A DNA stretch of 8,428 bases from positions 1 to 8,428 of the forward strand of contig JANQGS010000259.1 in NCBI GenBank assembly GCA_028277195.1, given 5' to 3'. How positions within the stretch are numbered: position 1 is the stretch's first letter; every line of letters starts with the position of its first letter. The translations under genes and the position numbers were made by a program. This DNA comes from Candidatus Gastranaerophilales bacterium. GTDB taxonomy: Bacteria; Cyanobacteriota; Vampirovibrionia; Gastranaerophilales; UBA9971. Below are positions 1 through 4,903 of the stretch, piece after piece. The notes under the pieces were generated by a model, which saw nothing but the letters and a program-made list of their open reading frames with translations, ran no database searches and was not told the DNA's origin.

Positions 1-123
1 CGAAACATCCTACTCAGTAAAAATAATATCAAATCGCTGAGAGCATGTATTCATCATGGTTTCCACGATTTTTACATCATTTTACTGTCAAACTACCGTG
101 AGGAGCAGTTAAAGCTGTTTTAA
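1..123 (+). CDS. C-terminal end of an unidentified protein (partial)
   Basis: One frame is open from the first base to a TAA at 121-123, giving about 40 residues that end in ...YREEQLKLF. The other two forward frames stop within the first 40 bases. The stretch is a plausible protein C-terminus with mixed charged and hydrophobic residues, including an IHHGFHDFYIILL segment, but I recognise no family. It ends 11 bp before the convergent stop codon of the acyltransferase gene, a spacing typical of compact genomes. A weak 5-bp hairpin (arms 104-108 and 115-119, followed by TT and an A-run) overlaps the end and could help termination. An open run of this length can occur by chance, so the call is tentative. 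Confidence 0.4.
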   Translation, partial: RNILLSKNNIKSLRACIHHGFHDFYIILLSNYREEQLKLF

Positions 124-134
124 AAAATAATCTC

Positions 135-743
135 TCAACCCATCAGTTCTGAAATAGCTGCCTTCCAGTTTGCGGCTATTTGAGCGGGGTCGTCTGAATT
201 GGGCAGGGGTTTGCCTATTTTTACAACAGCTTTTCCGTAAAATGGAATTGCGCCTTTTTTCATGTCTATATAAACAGGCACTACCGGTGCTTTTGTCGCT
301 TTTGCAAGGTGGCTGAACCCTGTTTTTAGACGGTCAAGGCTTCCGTCTGCAATTCTTGTGCCCTGGGGGAATATGCCCAGGTTCCATTTATCTGTTCCGA
401 GCAGGTGTTTTGCTGTTTTTATTGTGGAAACTTCCAGCTTTTTCCTGTTTACGGGGAATGCGCCGAGTATGTTAATTACCTGGCGCAATACAGGTATATT
501 AAAAAGTTCCTTTTTTGCCATGTACGCTACGGGTTTGTTAAGGGCCACAGCCAGTAAAGGCGGGTCATGGTAAGAGGAATGGGAACTGGCAAATATTAGG
601 GACCTGCCAGCGGGTATATTTTCTTTTCCAAAGGTTTCCAGCCCGAAAAAAATCTTGTAATAGGGAAATAAAAAGAAAAATATAGTTAATTTTTGGGCTA
701 TGATTCCTATGCTGGAATTGTAAAAATTTTTTCTCTCACTCAT
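135..743 (-). CDS. plsC: 1-acyl-sn-glycerol-3-phosphate acyltransferase (PlsC/LPLAT family)
   Basis: A 202-residue lysophospholipid acyltransferase, expected to move an acyl chain to the sn-2 position of lysophosphatidic acid at the inner membrane and so make phosphatidic acid. The family blocks appear in order: the HX4D catalytic motif (H55, D60, in SSHSSYHD), the GAFPVNR block at 94-100, the glycerophosphate-binding motif as FPQGTR at 125-130 (more often FPEGTR), KTGFSHLA, and the VPVYI block near 155. The N-terminus has a hydrophobic, aromatic stretch (about 18-35) that could lie on or in the membrane. At about 200 residues it belongs to the short PlsC-like members. The ATG at 743 has only a weak AAGG about 10 bases upstream. 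The gene diverges from the diguanylate cyclase gene. Acyl specificity cannot be read from the sequence, and a related lysolipid acyltransferase role is possible. Confidence 0.87.
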   Translation of the reverse strand: MSERKNFYNSSIGIIAQKLTIFFFLFPYYKIFFGLETFGKENIPAGRSLIFASSHSSYHDPPLLAVALNKPVAYMAKKELFNIPVLRQVINILGAFPVNRKKLEVSTIKTAKHLLGTDKWNLGIFPQGTRIADGSLDRLKTGFSHLAKATKAPVVPVYIDMKKGAIPFYGKAVVKIGKPLPNSDDPAQIAANWKAAISELMG

Positions 744-789
744 AGTTTTATCGCCTTTTTTGACTTTTTGGGGAATTGGAATTAAATTT

Positions 790-799
790 ATTATATAAT
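790..799. promoter_or_regulatory. Overlapping divergent -10-like boxes between plsC and the diguanylate cyclase gene
   Basis: The 86-bp gap 744-829 is very AT-rich. It has a perfect TATAAT on the + strand at 794-799, 30 bp before the cyclase ATG, and a perfect TATAAT on the minus strand at 790-795, pointing toward plsC. Neither has a convincing -35 box at 16-18 bp. A tandem GGAATT repeat (772-783) lies just left of the boxes. In such AT-rich DNA these matches may be chance, but the two genes need start signals here. Confidence 0.3.
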
Positions 800-829
800 C
801 AACTTTAAATAAGCAAGAGAAATTATTAC

Positions 830-2443
830 ATGAACAAAATAAATCAGGAAAGCAATTTACAAAATGATGTTACAATACTGCAAAGGGAGCTTTCACATTT
901 AAACAATCTTTTTGAATTTACCCGCATTACAAACGCGGTTTCAGACCTTGACACGCTTGTTGTTCACTTAAATTCCTTTTTACTGAAAACTCTTAATTTA
1001 AAAAATGCCGCTTTTTTTGTTGAGGATAACGGCCTTTATAAAATAATCGCAAGTGAAAATATTGATAACCCTTATTTTTACGAATTTAAAAACCGCGGTG
1101 AGGGTATCTGGCATATACTGGAAGAAGCAAACCCCCTAACCGTCCATAAATCAACCGGCGAAAAAAGATACCCCCGGTTTTTTGAGTCTTATGAGCTCTC
1201 GGGCTTAAACGCCCATTTATGGCTTCCTTTTGTTTTTGACAATAAAGTTATTGCAATCATATCACTCGGGGAAAAAATTTCGGGAACTCCATTTTGTGAA
1301 GAGGATTTAACCCTTCTGAAAAATTTAATCAATTTTTTCAGCCCGGTAATACATAAGTTCATAAAGCAGAAAGAAAAAGAATCCAGCCTGGTTTACCTGC
1401 AAAAAACCCTTCATAATATATCAATCCTGTATAACATAGGCCAGGCAATGAATTTTATTGACGATTTAAAAAGGCTTATCCAGCTTATTCTCGCAAAGGC
1501 CCTGCAAACCATAGGAGCAGAAAGGGGGTCTTTAATGCTCTATGACTCGTCGAGCAATGAACTTGCCATAAAAGTGGTTCATGGCCTGCCTGACAAGGAT
1601 GTTGAGAAAAAAATCAACGAGGGCCAGATAGAGTGCACAAGGATTAAGGTAGGCGAAGGCATAGCAGGGGACGCTTTTCTTAACAAAAAGGCCATAATAA
1701 CAAACCTGGGGGAAAATGACCCGAGATTTTTCAAGTCCCACCTCTCAAACGTCCGGTCTTTGCTGTGTATTCCCCTTATTGTAAAGGAAGAAGCCATAGG
1801 TGTAATCAATATAACAAATAAAAAGGACGGCAATTTTTTTGACCAGGATGACCTTGACTTTATGGGAGCCCTGGCAAACCAGGCGGCTATTGCCATAAGC
1901 AATGCCCAGCTTTATGAACTCGCAATAACCGACAGCCTCACTAAACTTTTTATCAGAAGGCACTTTGAATTTCTCTTTGAGAGCGAAATCAAGAGGTCCG
2001 CAAGGTATAAGCATCATATATCACTGTTAATTATGGATATTGATAACTTTAAAAGCATAAATGATAATTACGGGCACCAGGCAGGCGATGAAATGCTCAA
2101 GAAAATTTCCCAGGTCATACTGGCCACAATAAGAAAGATTGACATGGCAAGTCGTTACGGGGGCGAGGAGTTTGCCCTTATTTTACCCGAGACTAACAAG
2201 GAACACGCCAGGAAAATATCCGAGCGTTTAAGGCAAAAAATTGCGGATATTTCAATTAAGGTTAAGGGAGGCGTTGAGGTGCGCCCCACAATAAGCATAG
2301 GCATAGCGAGCTATCCCGTTGACGCTGAGGAAAAAGGTACGCTGGTGGGACATGCTGATGAAGCGTTGTATTTTGCCAAGAAAATGGGTAAAAATTGCGT
2401 GGCCGAGTATAACCCGAAGGGTTGTCTTCTTGTAAAGGAATAG
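830..2443 (+). CDS. Soluble GAF-GAF-GGDEF diguanylate cyclase
   Basis: A 537-residue protein predicted to make cyclic di-GMP from two GTP under the control of two N-terminal sensory GAF domains. A short coiled-coil-like segment (about 5-30) leads into GAF 1 (about 40-175), a linker helix (about 176-205), GAF 2 (about 205-360) and a GGDEF domain (about 362-530). The cyclase domain has the DSLTKL opening, the metal-binding block MDIDNFKSINDNYGHQAGD (D403 and D405), and the active-site signature RYGGEEF with GGEEF at 444-448. An RxxD product-inhibition site (R435, D438) sits five residues before GGEEF, the same arrangement as in PleD, so feedback inhibition is expected. No signal peptide, transmembrane segment or EAL/HD-GYP domain is seen, so it should be cytosolic. 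The GAF ligand is unknown. No c-di-GMP effector lies nearby. An AGAGA at 816-820 may serve as a weak ribosome-binding site. Confidence 0.92.
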   Translation: MNKINQESNLQNDVTILQRELSHLNNLFEFTRITNAVSDLDTLVVHLNSFLLKTLNLKNAAFFVEDNGLYKIIASENIDNPYFYEFKNRGEGIWHILEEANPLTVHKSTGEKRYPRFFESYELSGLNAHLWLPFVFDNKVIAIISLGEKISGTPFCEEDLTLLKNLINFFSPVIHKFIKQKEKESSLVYLQKTLHNISILYNIGQAMNFIDDLKRLIQLILAKALQTIGAERGSLMLYDSSSNELAIKVVHGLPDKDVEKKINEGQIECTRIKVGEGIAGDAFLNKKAIITNLGENDPRFFKSHLSNVRSLLCIPLIVKEEAIGVINITNKKDGNFFDQDDLDFMGALANQAAIAISNAQLYELAITDSLTKLFIRRHFEFLFESEIKRSARYKHHISLLIMDIDNFKSINDNYGHQAGDEMLKKISQVILATIRKIDMASRYGGEEFALILPETNKEHARKISERLRQKIADISIKVKGGVEVRPTISIGIASYPVDAEEKGTLVGHADEALYFAKKMGKNCVAEYNPKGCLLVKE

Positions 2444-2451
2444 CCCGGGCT
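2411..2451. terminator. Weak inverted repeats at the convergent cyclase/mtnA 3' ends
   Basis: Two genes meet tail to tail with only 7 bp between their stop codons. Just inside the cyclase gene is a 5-bp stem with a GAA loop (arms 2411-2415 and 2419-2423), followed by a T-rich stretch. A perfect 10-bp palindrome AGCCCGGGCT spans 2442-2451 across the gap. Neither is a classic terminator with a long T-run. They are reported as the only structure present where two transcripts must stop. Confidence 0.25.
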
Positions 2452-3518
2452 TATTTATGGGAAAGGATGGCTGAGGAGGCAATCTCTGACGGCTTGTAAA
2501 TGCCTGTTTCCGTTATTATTCCTGCTATTAAACCCGCGGGGGTCACATCAAACCCCGGGTTTATAACATTTACACCTTCAGGGCAAATAGATTTCCCGTT
2601 AATATGGGTAACTTCAGTCCTATCCCTTTCTTCTATTTCAATCATATCGCCGGATTTTATTTTCATGTCTATAGTTGACCGGGGCGCTGCAACATAAAAC
2701 GGAATATCATGAGCCTTAGCAGCCAGCGCAACAGTATAAGTGCCGATTTTGTTGGCGGCGTCGCCGTTTGCCGCAATCCTGTCCGCACCTACCACCACAA
2801 GGTCAATCATCCCCTTTTTCATAAAATACCCGCACATCCCGTCAGTTATCAGCGTTGTTGGTATGCCTTCATTAACCAGTTCCCAGGCAGTAAGCCTTGC
2901 GCCCTGCTGCCTGGGCCTTGTTTCATTCGCAAAAACCTTTATTTTAGGGTCTTTAGCAAAAGCTGAACGTATAACCCCGAGAGCCGTGCCGTAACCCGCG
3001 GTTGCCAGGGCGCCGGCATTGCAGTGGGTCAGGATATTTGCACCTCCGGGTATTATTGATGAGCCGTGTTCTCCTATTTTTTTGCATCTGTTAAGGTCAT
3101 CATTCAGTATTTCAAGGGCATTGCGTACAAGAACATCATAAATGTCATGCTGAACTTGATTCAGCATCTCATGAGATTCCGGGTCAAGCCCGGAATGACG
3201 TTCCTGCTTTATTTTTTTAGCATGGTTAATCTGCTTATCCACGGCCCACATAAGGTTTACAGCGGTTGGCCTTGTAGACTTGAGATATTCGCCTATTTTT
3301 TCCAGCTCTTTTATTTCGGTAGTTTCTTTTGCGGCTAAGGCAACCCCAAATGCCCCGGCTACCCCTATTGCCGGTGCGCCCCTGACTATCATATCCTTTA
3401 TGGCGGTTGCCATTTCCTGATAGGTATTTATTTCCACAAAGGTGTATTCATAGGGCAGTTTTGTCTGGTCAATGAGCTTTACGCTTTTGCCGGTCCATTC
3501 TATCGGGTTTATGGTCAT
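2451..3518 (-). CDS. mtnA: Methylthioribose-1-phosphate isomerase carrying an in-frame palindromic repeat
   Basis: A 355-residue member of the eIF2B-like aldose-ketose isomerase family. MtnA converts 5-methylthioribose-1-phosphate to methylthioribulose-1-phosphate in methionine salvage. It may also act in 5'-deoxyadenosine disposal. Hallmarks in order are VRGAPAIGVAGAFG (45-58), RPTAVNLMWA (83-92), THCNAGALAT with the catalytic Cys at 166, ETRPRQQGARLTAWEL, and VVGADRIAANGDAANKIGT with the catalytic Asp at 246. I place the start at 3518, not at an in-frame ATG 30 bp upstream. The 3518 ATG overlaps the HEPN stop as ATGA and has a GGAG seven bases before it (3526-3529), and TINPIEW is a typical family beginning. 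Residues 107-125 (RHSGLDPES...NQVQHD) come from a palindromic repeat. No other methionine-salvage genes are in the window. Confidence 0.93.
   Translation of the reverse strand: MTINPIEWTGKSVKLIDQTKLPYEYTFVEINTYQEMATAIKDMIVRGAPAIGVAGAFGVALAAKETTEIKELEKIGEYLKSTRPTAVNLMWAVDKQINHAKKIKQERHSGLDPESHEMLNQVQHDIYDVLVRNALEILNDDLNRCKKIGEHGSSIIPGGANILTHCNAGALATAGYGTALGVIRSAFAKDPKIKVFANETRPRQQGARLTAWELVNEGIPTTLITDGMCGYFMKKGMIDLVVVGADRIAANGDAANKIGTYTVALAAKAHDIPFYVAAPRSTIDMKIKSGDMIEIEERDRTEVTHINGKSICPEGVNVINPGFDVTPAGLIAGIITETGIYKPSEIASSAILSHK
3144..3199. repeat. 56-bp composite palindromic element inserted in frame within mtnA
   Basis: The element is bounded by GTCAT (3144-3148) and ATGAC (3195-3199), which are inverted copies. 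It contains two further perfect hairpins: TGCTGAA/TTCAGCA (3148-3154 and 3160-3166, loop CTTGA) and ATTCCGGG/CCCGGAAT (3176-3183 and 3189-3196, 5-base loop). On the mtnA strand it reads RHSGLDPESHEMLNQVQHD without a stop. The reverse reading gives MLNLIQH...RFRVKPGMT. Peptides of both types are familiar to me as translations of dispersed palindromic repeats in many bacterial genomes, analogous to the Rickettsia palindromic elements inserted in coding genes. The segment lies between the RPTA helix and the HCNAG catalytic block, in a place that could tolerate a surface loop. No second copy is in this window. Confidence 0.82.
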
Positions 3519-3910
3519 TTTCCTTCTCCAACCAGCGACATTGCCCACATATGAACCCTTTTTGCAATCATAACGGCTTCTTCATATTCTTTTTCCGTAA
3601 CAGGATTATAATCGCAGGGATATCTGGTCGTCACCGCATAATCCGTTAAAATAGCGCCCTCTTTAATATCATCAGGTATTGTTATTTTTAACTTTTTCTT
3701 GATTAATACAAGCAACTCAGCAATATTATGAGTTCTGGGAAATTGAATATTATGCTTGATTAAAACAGCCTTTAATGATTTTTCAGCACATTGCTGAAGG
3801 TCAAAACATAATTCTTCAAGCCTTATGCAGCTTAAATCAATATATGAACTATTTTCACCTCTTTTAAGGTTACTTTTTGCTATCTCAAGCCACTTTATCG
3901 GGTCATCCAT
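3515..3910 (-). CDS. HEPN-domain protein, HepT-like partner of the MNT protein
   Basis: A 131-residue all-helical HEPN protein, starting MDDPIKWLEIAKSNL and followed by the typical FDLQQCAEKSLKAVLI helix (about 36-51) and the DYAVTTRYPCDY region. Such proteins pair with minimal nucleotidyltransferases. In the type VII HepT/MntA systems the HEPN partner is an RNase toxin. Here I do not find the canonical RX4-6H ribonuclease motif. The nearest is R96 with Tyr at 101 (RYPCDY), so toxicity should not be assumed. I prefer the ATG at 3910 over one 18 bp upstream because AAGGGGTGG (3917-3925) lies six bases before it and the HEPN family usually starts MDDP. With this start it overlaps the MNT stop by 8 bp, and its own TGA overlaps the mtnA ATG by 4 bp. 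Translational coupling of all three genes is likely. Confidence 0.85.
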   Translation of the reverse strand: MDDPIKWLEIAKSNLKRGENSSYIDLSCIRLEELCFDLQQCAEKSLKAVLIKHNIQFPRTHNIAELLVLIKKKLKITIPDDIKEGAILTDYAVTTRYPCDYNPVTEKEYEEAVMIAKRVHMWAMSLVGEGK

Positions 3911-4220
3911 AAATGACCACCCCTTCATCTAAAGCCTCTTTTACAACCGAGAATTGGCTTTTTTTGTTTTTTTCAATATTGGCGGGAGTTTGTACAATAA
4001 TATCCACTCCAATGGGTATATCTAAATCGACCATAACTCTGTATATCGCCTGGTTTACCTTTCTTTCATTCTCAATTCCCGACTTTATAATCAAAATGTC
4101 GTAATCACTGCCCGGCCTGGCGTTTCCTCGTGCCTGCGAGCCAAATAATATAACCTTATCAGGAATTATGACCTTGAGAATTGCGCTTAGTATTTTATCC
4201 AAAACAGCTTTATCAGGCAT
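3903..4220 (-). CDS. Minimal nucleotidyltransferase (MNT / MntA-like)
   Basis: A 105-residue stand-alone nucleotidyltransferase domain of the polymerase-beta fold. The signature GS-X10-DXD is intact: LFGSQARGNARPGSDYDIL with G27, S28, D39 and D41. A third acidic residue is likely D73 in GVDIIVQT, so catalysis is plausible. In MntA/HepT modules this protein neutralises the HEPN toxin by adding AMP to a tyrosine. Many related pairs remain uncharacterised. It is the first gene of the minus-strand operon, and its stop overlaps the HEPN start by 8 bp. AGGGA (minus strand, 4228-4232) lies seven bases before the ATG and fits a ribosome-binding site. Confidence 0.9.
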   Translation of the reverse strand: MPDKAVLDKILSAILKVIIPDKVILFGSQARGNARPGSDYDILIIKSGIENERKVNQAIYRVMVDLDIPIGVDIIVQTPANIEKNKKSQFSVVKEALDEGVVIYG

Positions 4221-4247
4221 TGTAAAGTCCCTATGCTTACAACTCTA

Positions 4248-4276
4248 ATTCTATCATACATTCTTATTTCTCTCCA
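4248..4276 (-). promoter_or_regulatory. Candidate promoter of the MNT-HEPN-mtnA operon
   Basis: On the minus strand TGGAGA (4271-4276, 4 of 6 matches to TTGACA) is separated by exactly 17 bp from TAGAAT (4248-4253, 5 of 6 matches to TATAAT). This would start a transcript near 4241 with a leader of about 20 bases holding the AGGGA ribosome-binding site. An overlapping TATGAT (4253-4258) is a second possible -10. The call is made by eye and assumes a standard housekeeping sigma factor. Confidence 0.35.
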
Positions 4277-4280
4277 CGCT

Positions 4281-4330
4281 ACCTGCCGATAATCCTCCCC
4301 GGCGTGCCGAAGAACCCGAACGCCCGCCGC
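4281..4330. other. GC-rich island in an AT-rich intergenic region
   Basis: I count 35 G or C in these 50 bases (70%), whereas the flanking non-coding DNA is strongly AT-rich. The island contains an interrupted inverted repeat GGCGT/ACGCC (4301-4305 and 4319-4323) and a CGGC-gt-GCCG dyad. Reading the minus strand gives short open stretches but none with a start codon and none with a recognisable protein. It may be a remnant of a gene end or of a dispersed repeat. I cannot identify it. Confidence 0.45.
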
Positions 4331-4359
4331 AGTTTGTTTTCAGGATGGTAAGGATTAAA

Positions 4360-4379
4360 TTAGCTAAGTACTAGCCTAA
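4360..4379. promoter_or_regulatory. 20-bp dyad, possible MarR-family operator
   Basis: The sequence is TTAG-nnn-AGTACT-nnn-CTAA with perfect symmetry in the outer four and central six positions (14 of 20). MarR-family dimers usually bind imperfect palindromes of about 16-20 bp near their own gene. This one lies about 100 bp before the marR start and in the space between two divergent operons. No promoter clearly overlaps it, so the assignment rests on symmetry and location only. Confidence 0.35.
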
Positions 4380-4399
4380 CCCGGTAACAAAGTATTAAT

Positions 4400-4442
4400 A
4401 AAAACAGCTATAGTTGCTATTGCAACCATAACTGTTTTTTTT
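4400..4442 (+). terminator. Strong hairpin with T-tract just upstream of marR
   Basis: The arms AAAAACAG (4400-4407), TAT and GTTGC (4413-4417) pair with GCAAC (4422-4426), ATA and CTGTTTTT (4432-4439) around a TATT loop. This gives 16 base pairs with only two single mismatches. Eight T residues follow or overlap the right arm (4435-4442), and an A-run begins the left arm, so it could terminate in both directions. No + strand gene lies immediately to the left. It would therefore stop antisense read-through from an unseen start, end a small RNA, or act as a leader attenuator for the marR operon. The inner GTTGC/GCAAC repeat could instead be a protein-binding operator. Confidence 0.6.
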
Positions 4443-4447
4443 ATAAG
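4420..4447 (+). promoter_or_regulatory. Candidate promoter of the marR-oep-tlyA-nadK operon
   Basis: TTGCAA (4420-4425, 4 of 6 matches to TTGACA) is followed after 16 bp by TATAAG (4442-4447, 5 of 6 matches to TATAAT). The -35 lies in the loop and right arm of the hairpin at 4400-4442. A start near 4454 would leave a leader of about 24 bases with GGAG at 4468-4471. A regulator bound to the GTTGC/GCAAC inverted repeat would cover this -35, as expected for autorepression by a MarR protein. Confidence 0.4.
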
Positions 4448-4477
4448 ATTAAAAAAGAAAGAATAATGGAGATTTTT

Positions 4478-4903
4478 ATGTACCGAATAGAAGAAACCCT
4501 GGACCACCTGATAAGTACCACAGTCCAGAACATAAAAAACGCCCTGTTCAGGGAATTTAAGGCCAAAAATCACAACATAACCCCTGAGCAGTGGAGCGTG
4601 CTGGCGAAATTGCACCATGAAGACGGCATCTACCAGAAACAAATCGCTGACAGCCTGGTTAAGGATAAGCCCACCACAACCAGAATACTCGACCTTCTGG
4701 AAAAAAAGAATTTTATTATAAGGATTTGTGATGATAAAGACCGGCGCAAATTCAGGGTATATCTTACACAGGACGGAAAAAACACTGTAAATGAACTTAT
4801 TCCCGCGGCAATTGAGTTCCATAACAGGTTAAAGTCAGGTATTTCCAGCGAAGAGTTAGAAAATTTTTATGAAATACTTAAAAAGATTAATAAAAATATT
4901 TAA
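4478..4903 (+). CDS. MarR-family transcriptional regulator
   Basis: A 141-residue winged-helix regulator. The parts seen are an N-terminal dimerisation helix (about 1-30), TPEQWSVLAKLHHEDG, the helix-turn-helix (about 52-80, YQKQIADSLVKDKPTTTRILDLLEKKNFI), and a wing containing DDKDRRKFRVYLTQDG with the conserved D-RR. C-terminal dimerisation helices follow. I choose the ATG at 4478 over one 12 bp upstream because GGAG (4468-4471) sits six bases before it. A single cysteine (about residue 84) lies at the edge of the wing, but nothing shows it is a sensor. MarR regulators often repress their own operon and respond to phenolic or lipophilic compounds. Being first in an operon with an outer-membrane efflux protein fits a role in efflux control. 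The 3' end overlaps the next gene by 35 bp. Confidence 0.9.
   Translation: MYRIEETLDHLISTTVQNIKNALFREFKAKNHNITPEQWSVLAKLHHEDGIYQKQIADSLVKDKPTTTRILDLLEKKNFIIRICDDKDRRKFRVYLTQDGKNTVNELIPAAIEFHNRLKSGISSEELENFYEILKKINKNI

Noticed and set aside
2442..2451. AGCCCGGGCT palindrome as a protein-binding site
   Set aside because: It is a short GC-rich palindrome spanning two stop codons at a convergent gene junction. Chance or weak terminator function is more likely than an operator.
3066..3338. + strand open frame of 90 codons inside mtnA containing MLNLIQHLMRFRVKPGMT
   Set aside because: It is antisense to mtnA, and the familiar-looking peptide is only the reverse reading of the palindromic repeat.
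3519..3548. Upstream in-frame ATG as the start of mtnA, giving ten extra residues
   Set aside because: The extra residues (MGNVAGWRRK) are read inside the HEPN gene and lack a good ribosome-binding site. The ATG at 3518 has GGAG at ideal spacing and an ATGA overlap.
4280..4281. Similarity of the minus-strand GGCAGGTAGCGTGGAGAG stretch (around 4270-4287) to the GGTAGGTAGC part of a GEMM-type c-di-GMP riboswitch, tempting because a diguanylate cyclase is in the window
   Set aside because: Only this short piece resembles the motif. The GCAAAGCCTCC-type conserved core and the paired helices of the riboswitch are absent.
4466..4477. Upstream ATG at 4466 as the start of marR
   Set aside because: Only a weak purine run precedes it, whereas the ATG at 4478 has GGAG six bases before it.
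4376..4822. Minus-strand open frame of 148 codons opposite marR
   Set aside because: It lies almost wholly antisense to the convincing MarR gene and its translation resembles no family. It begins inside marR and runs through the hairpin region, so it is a frame shadow.
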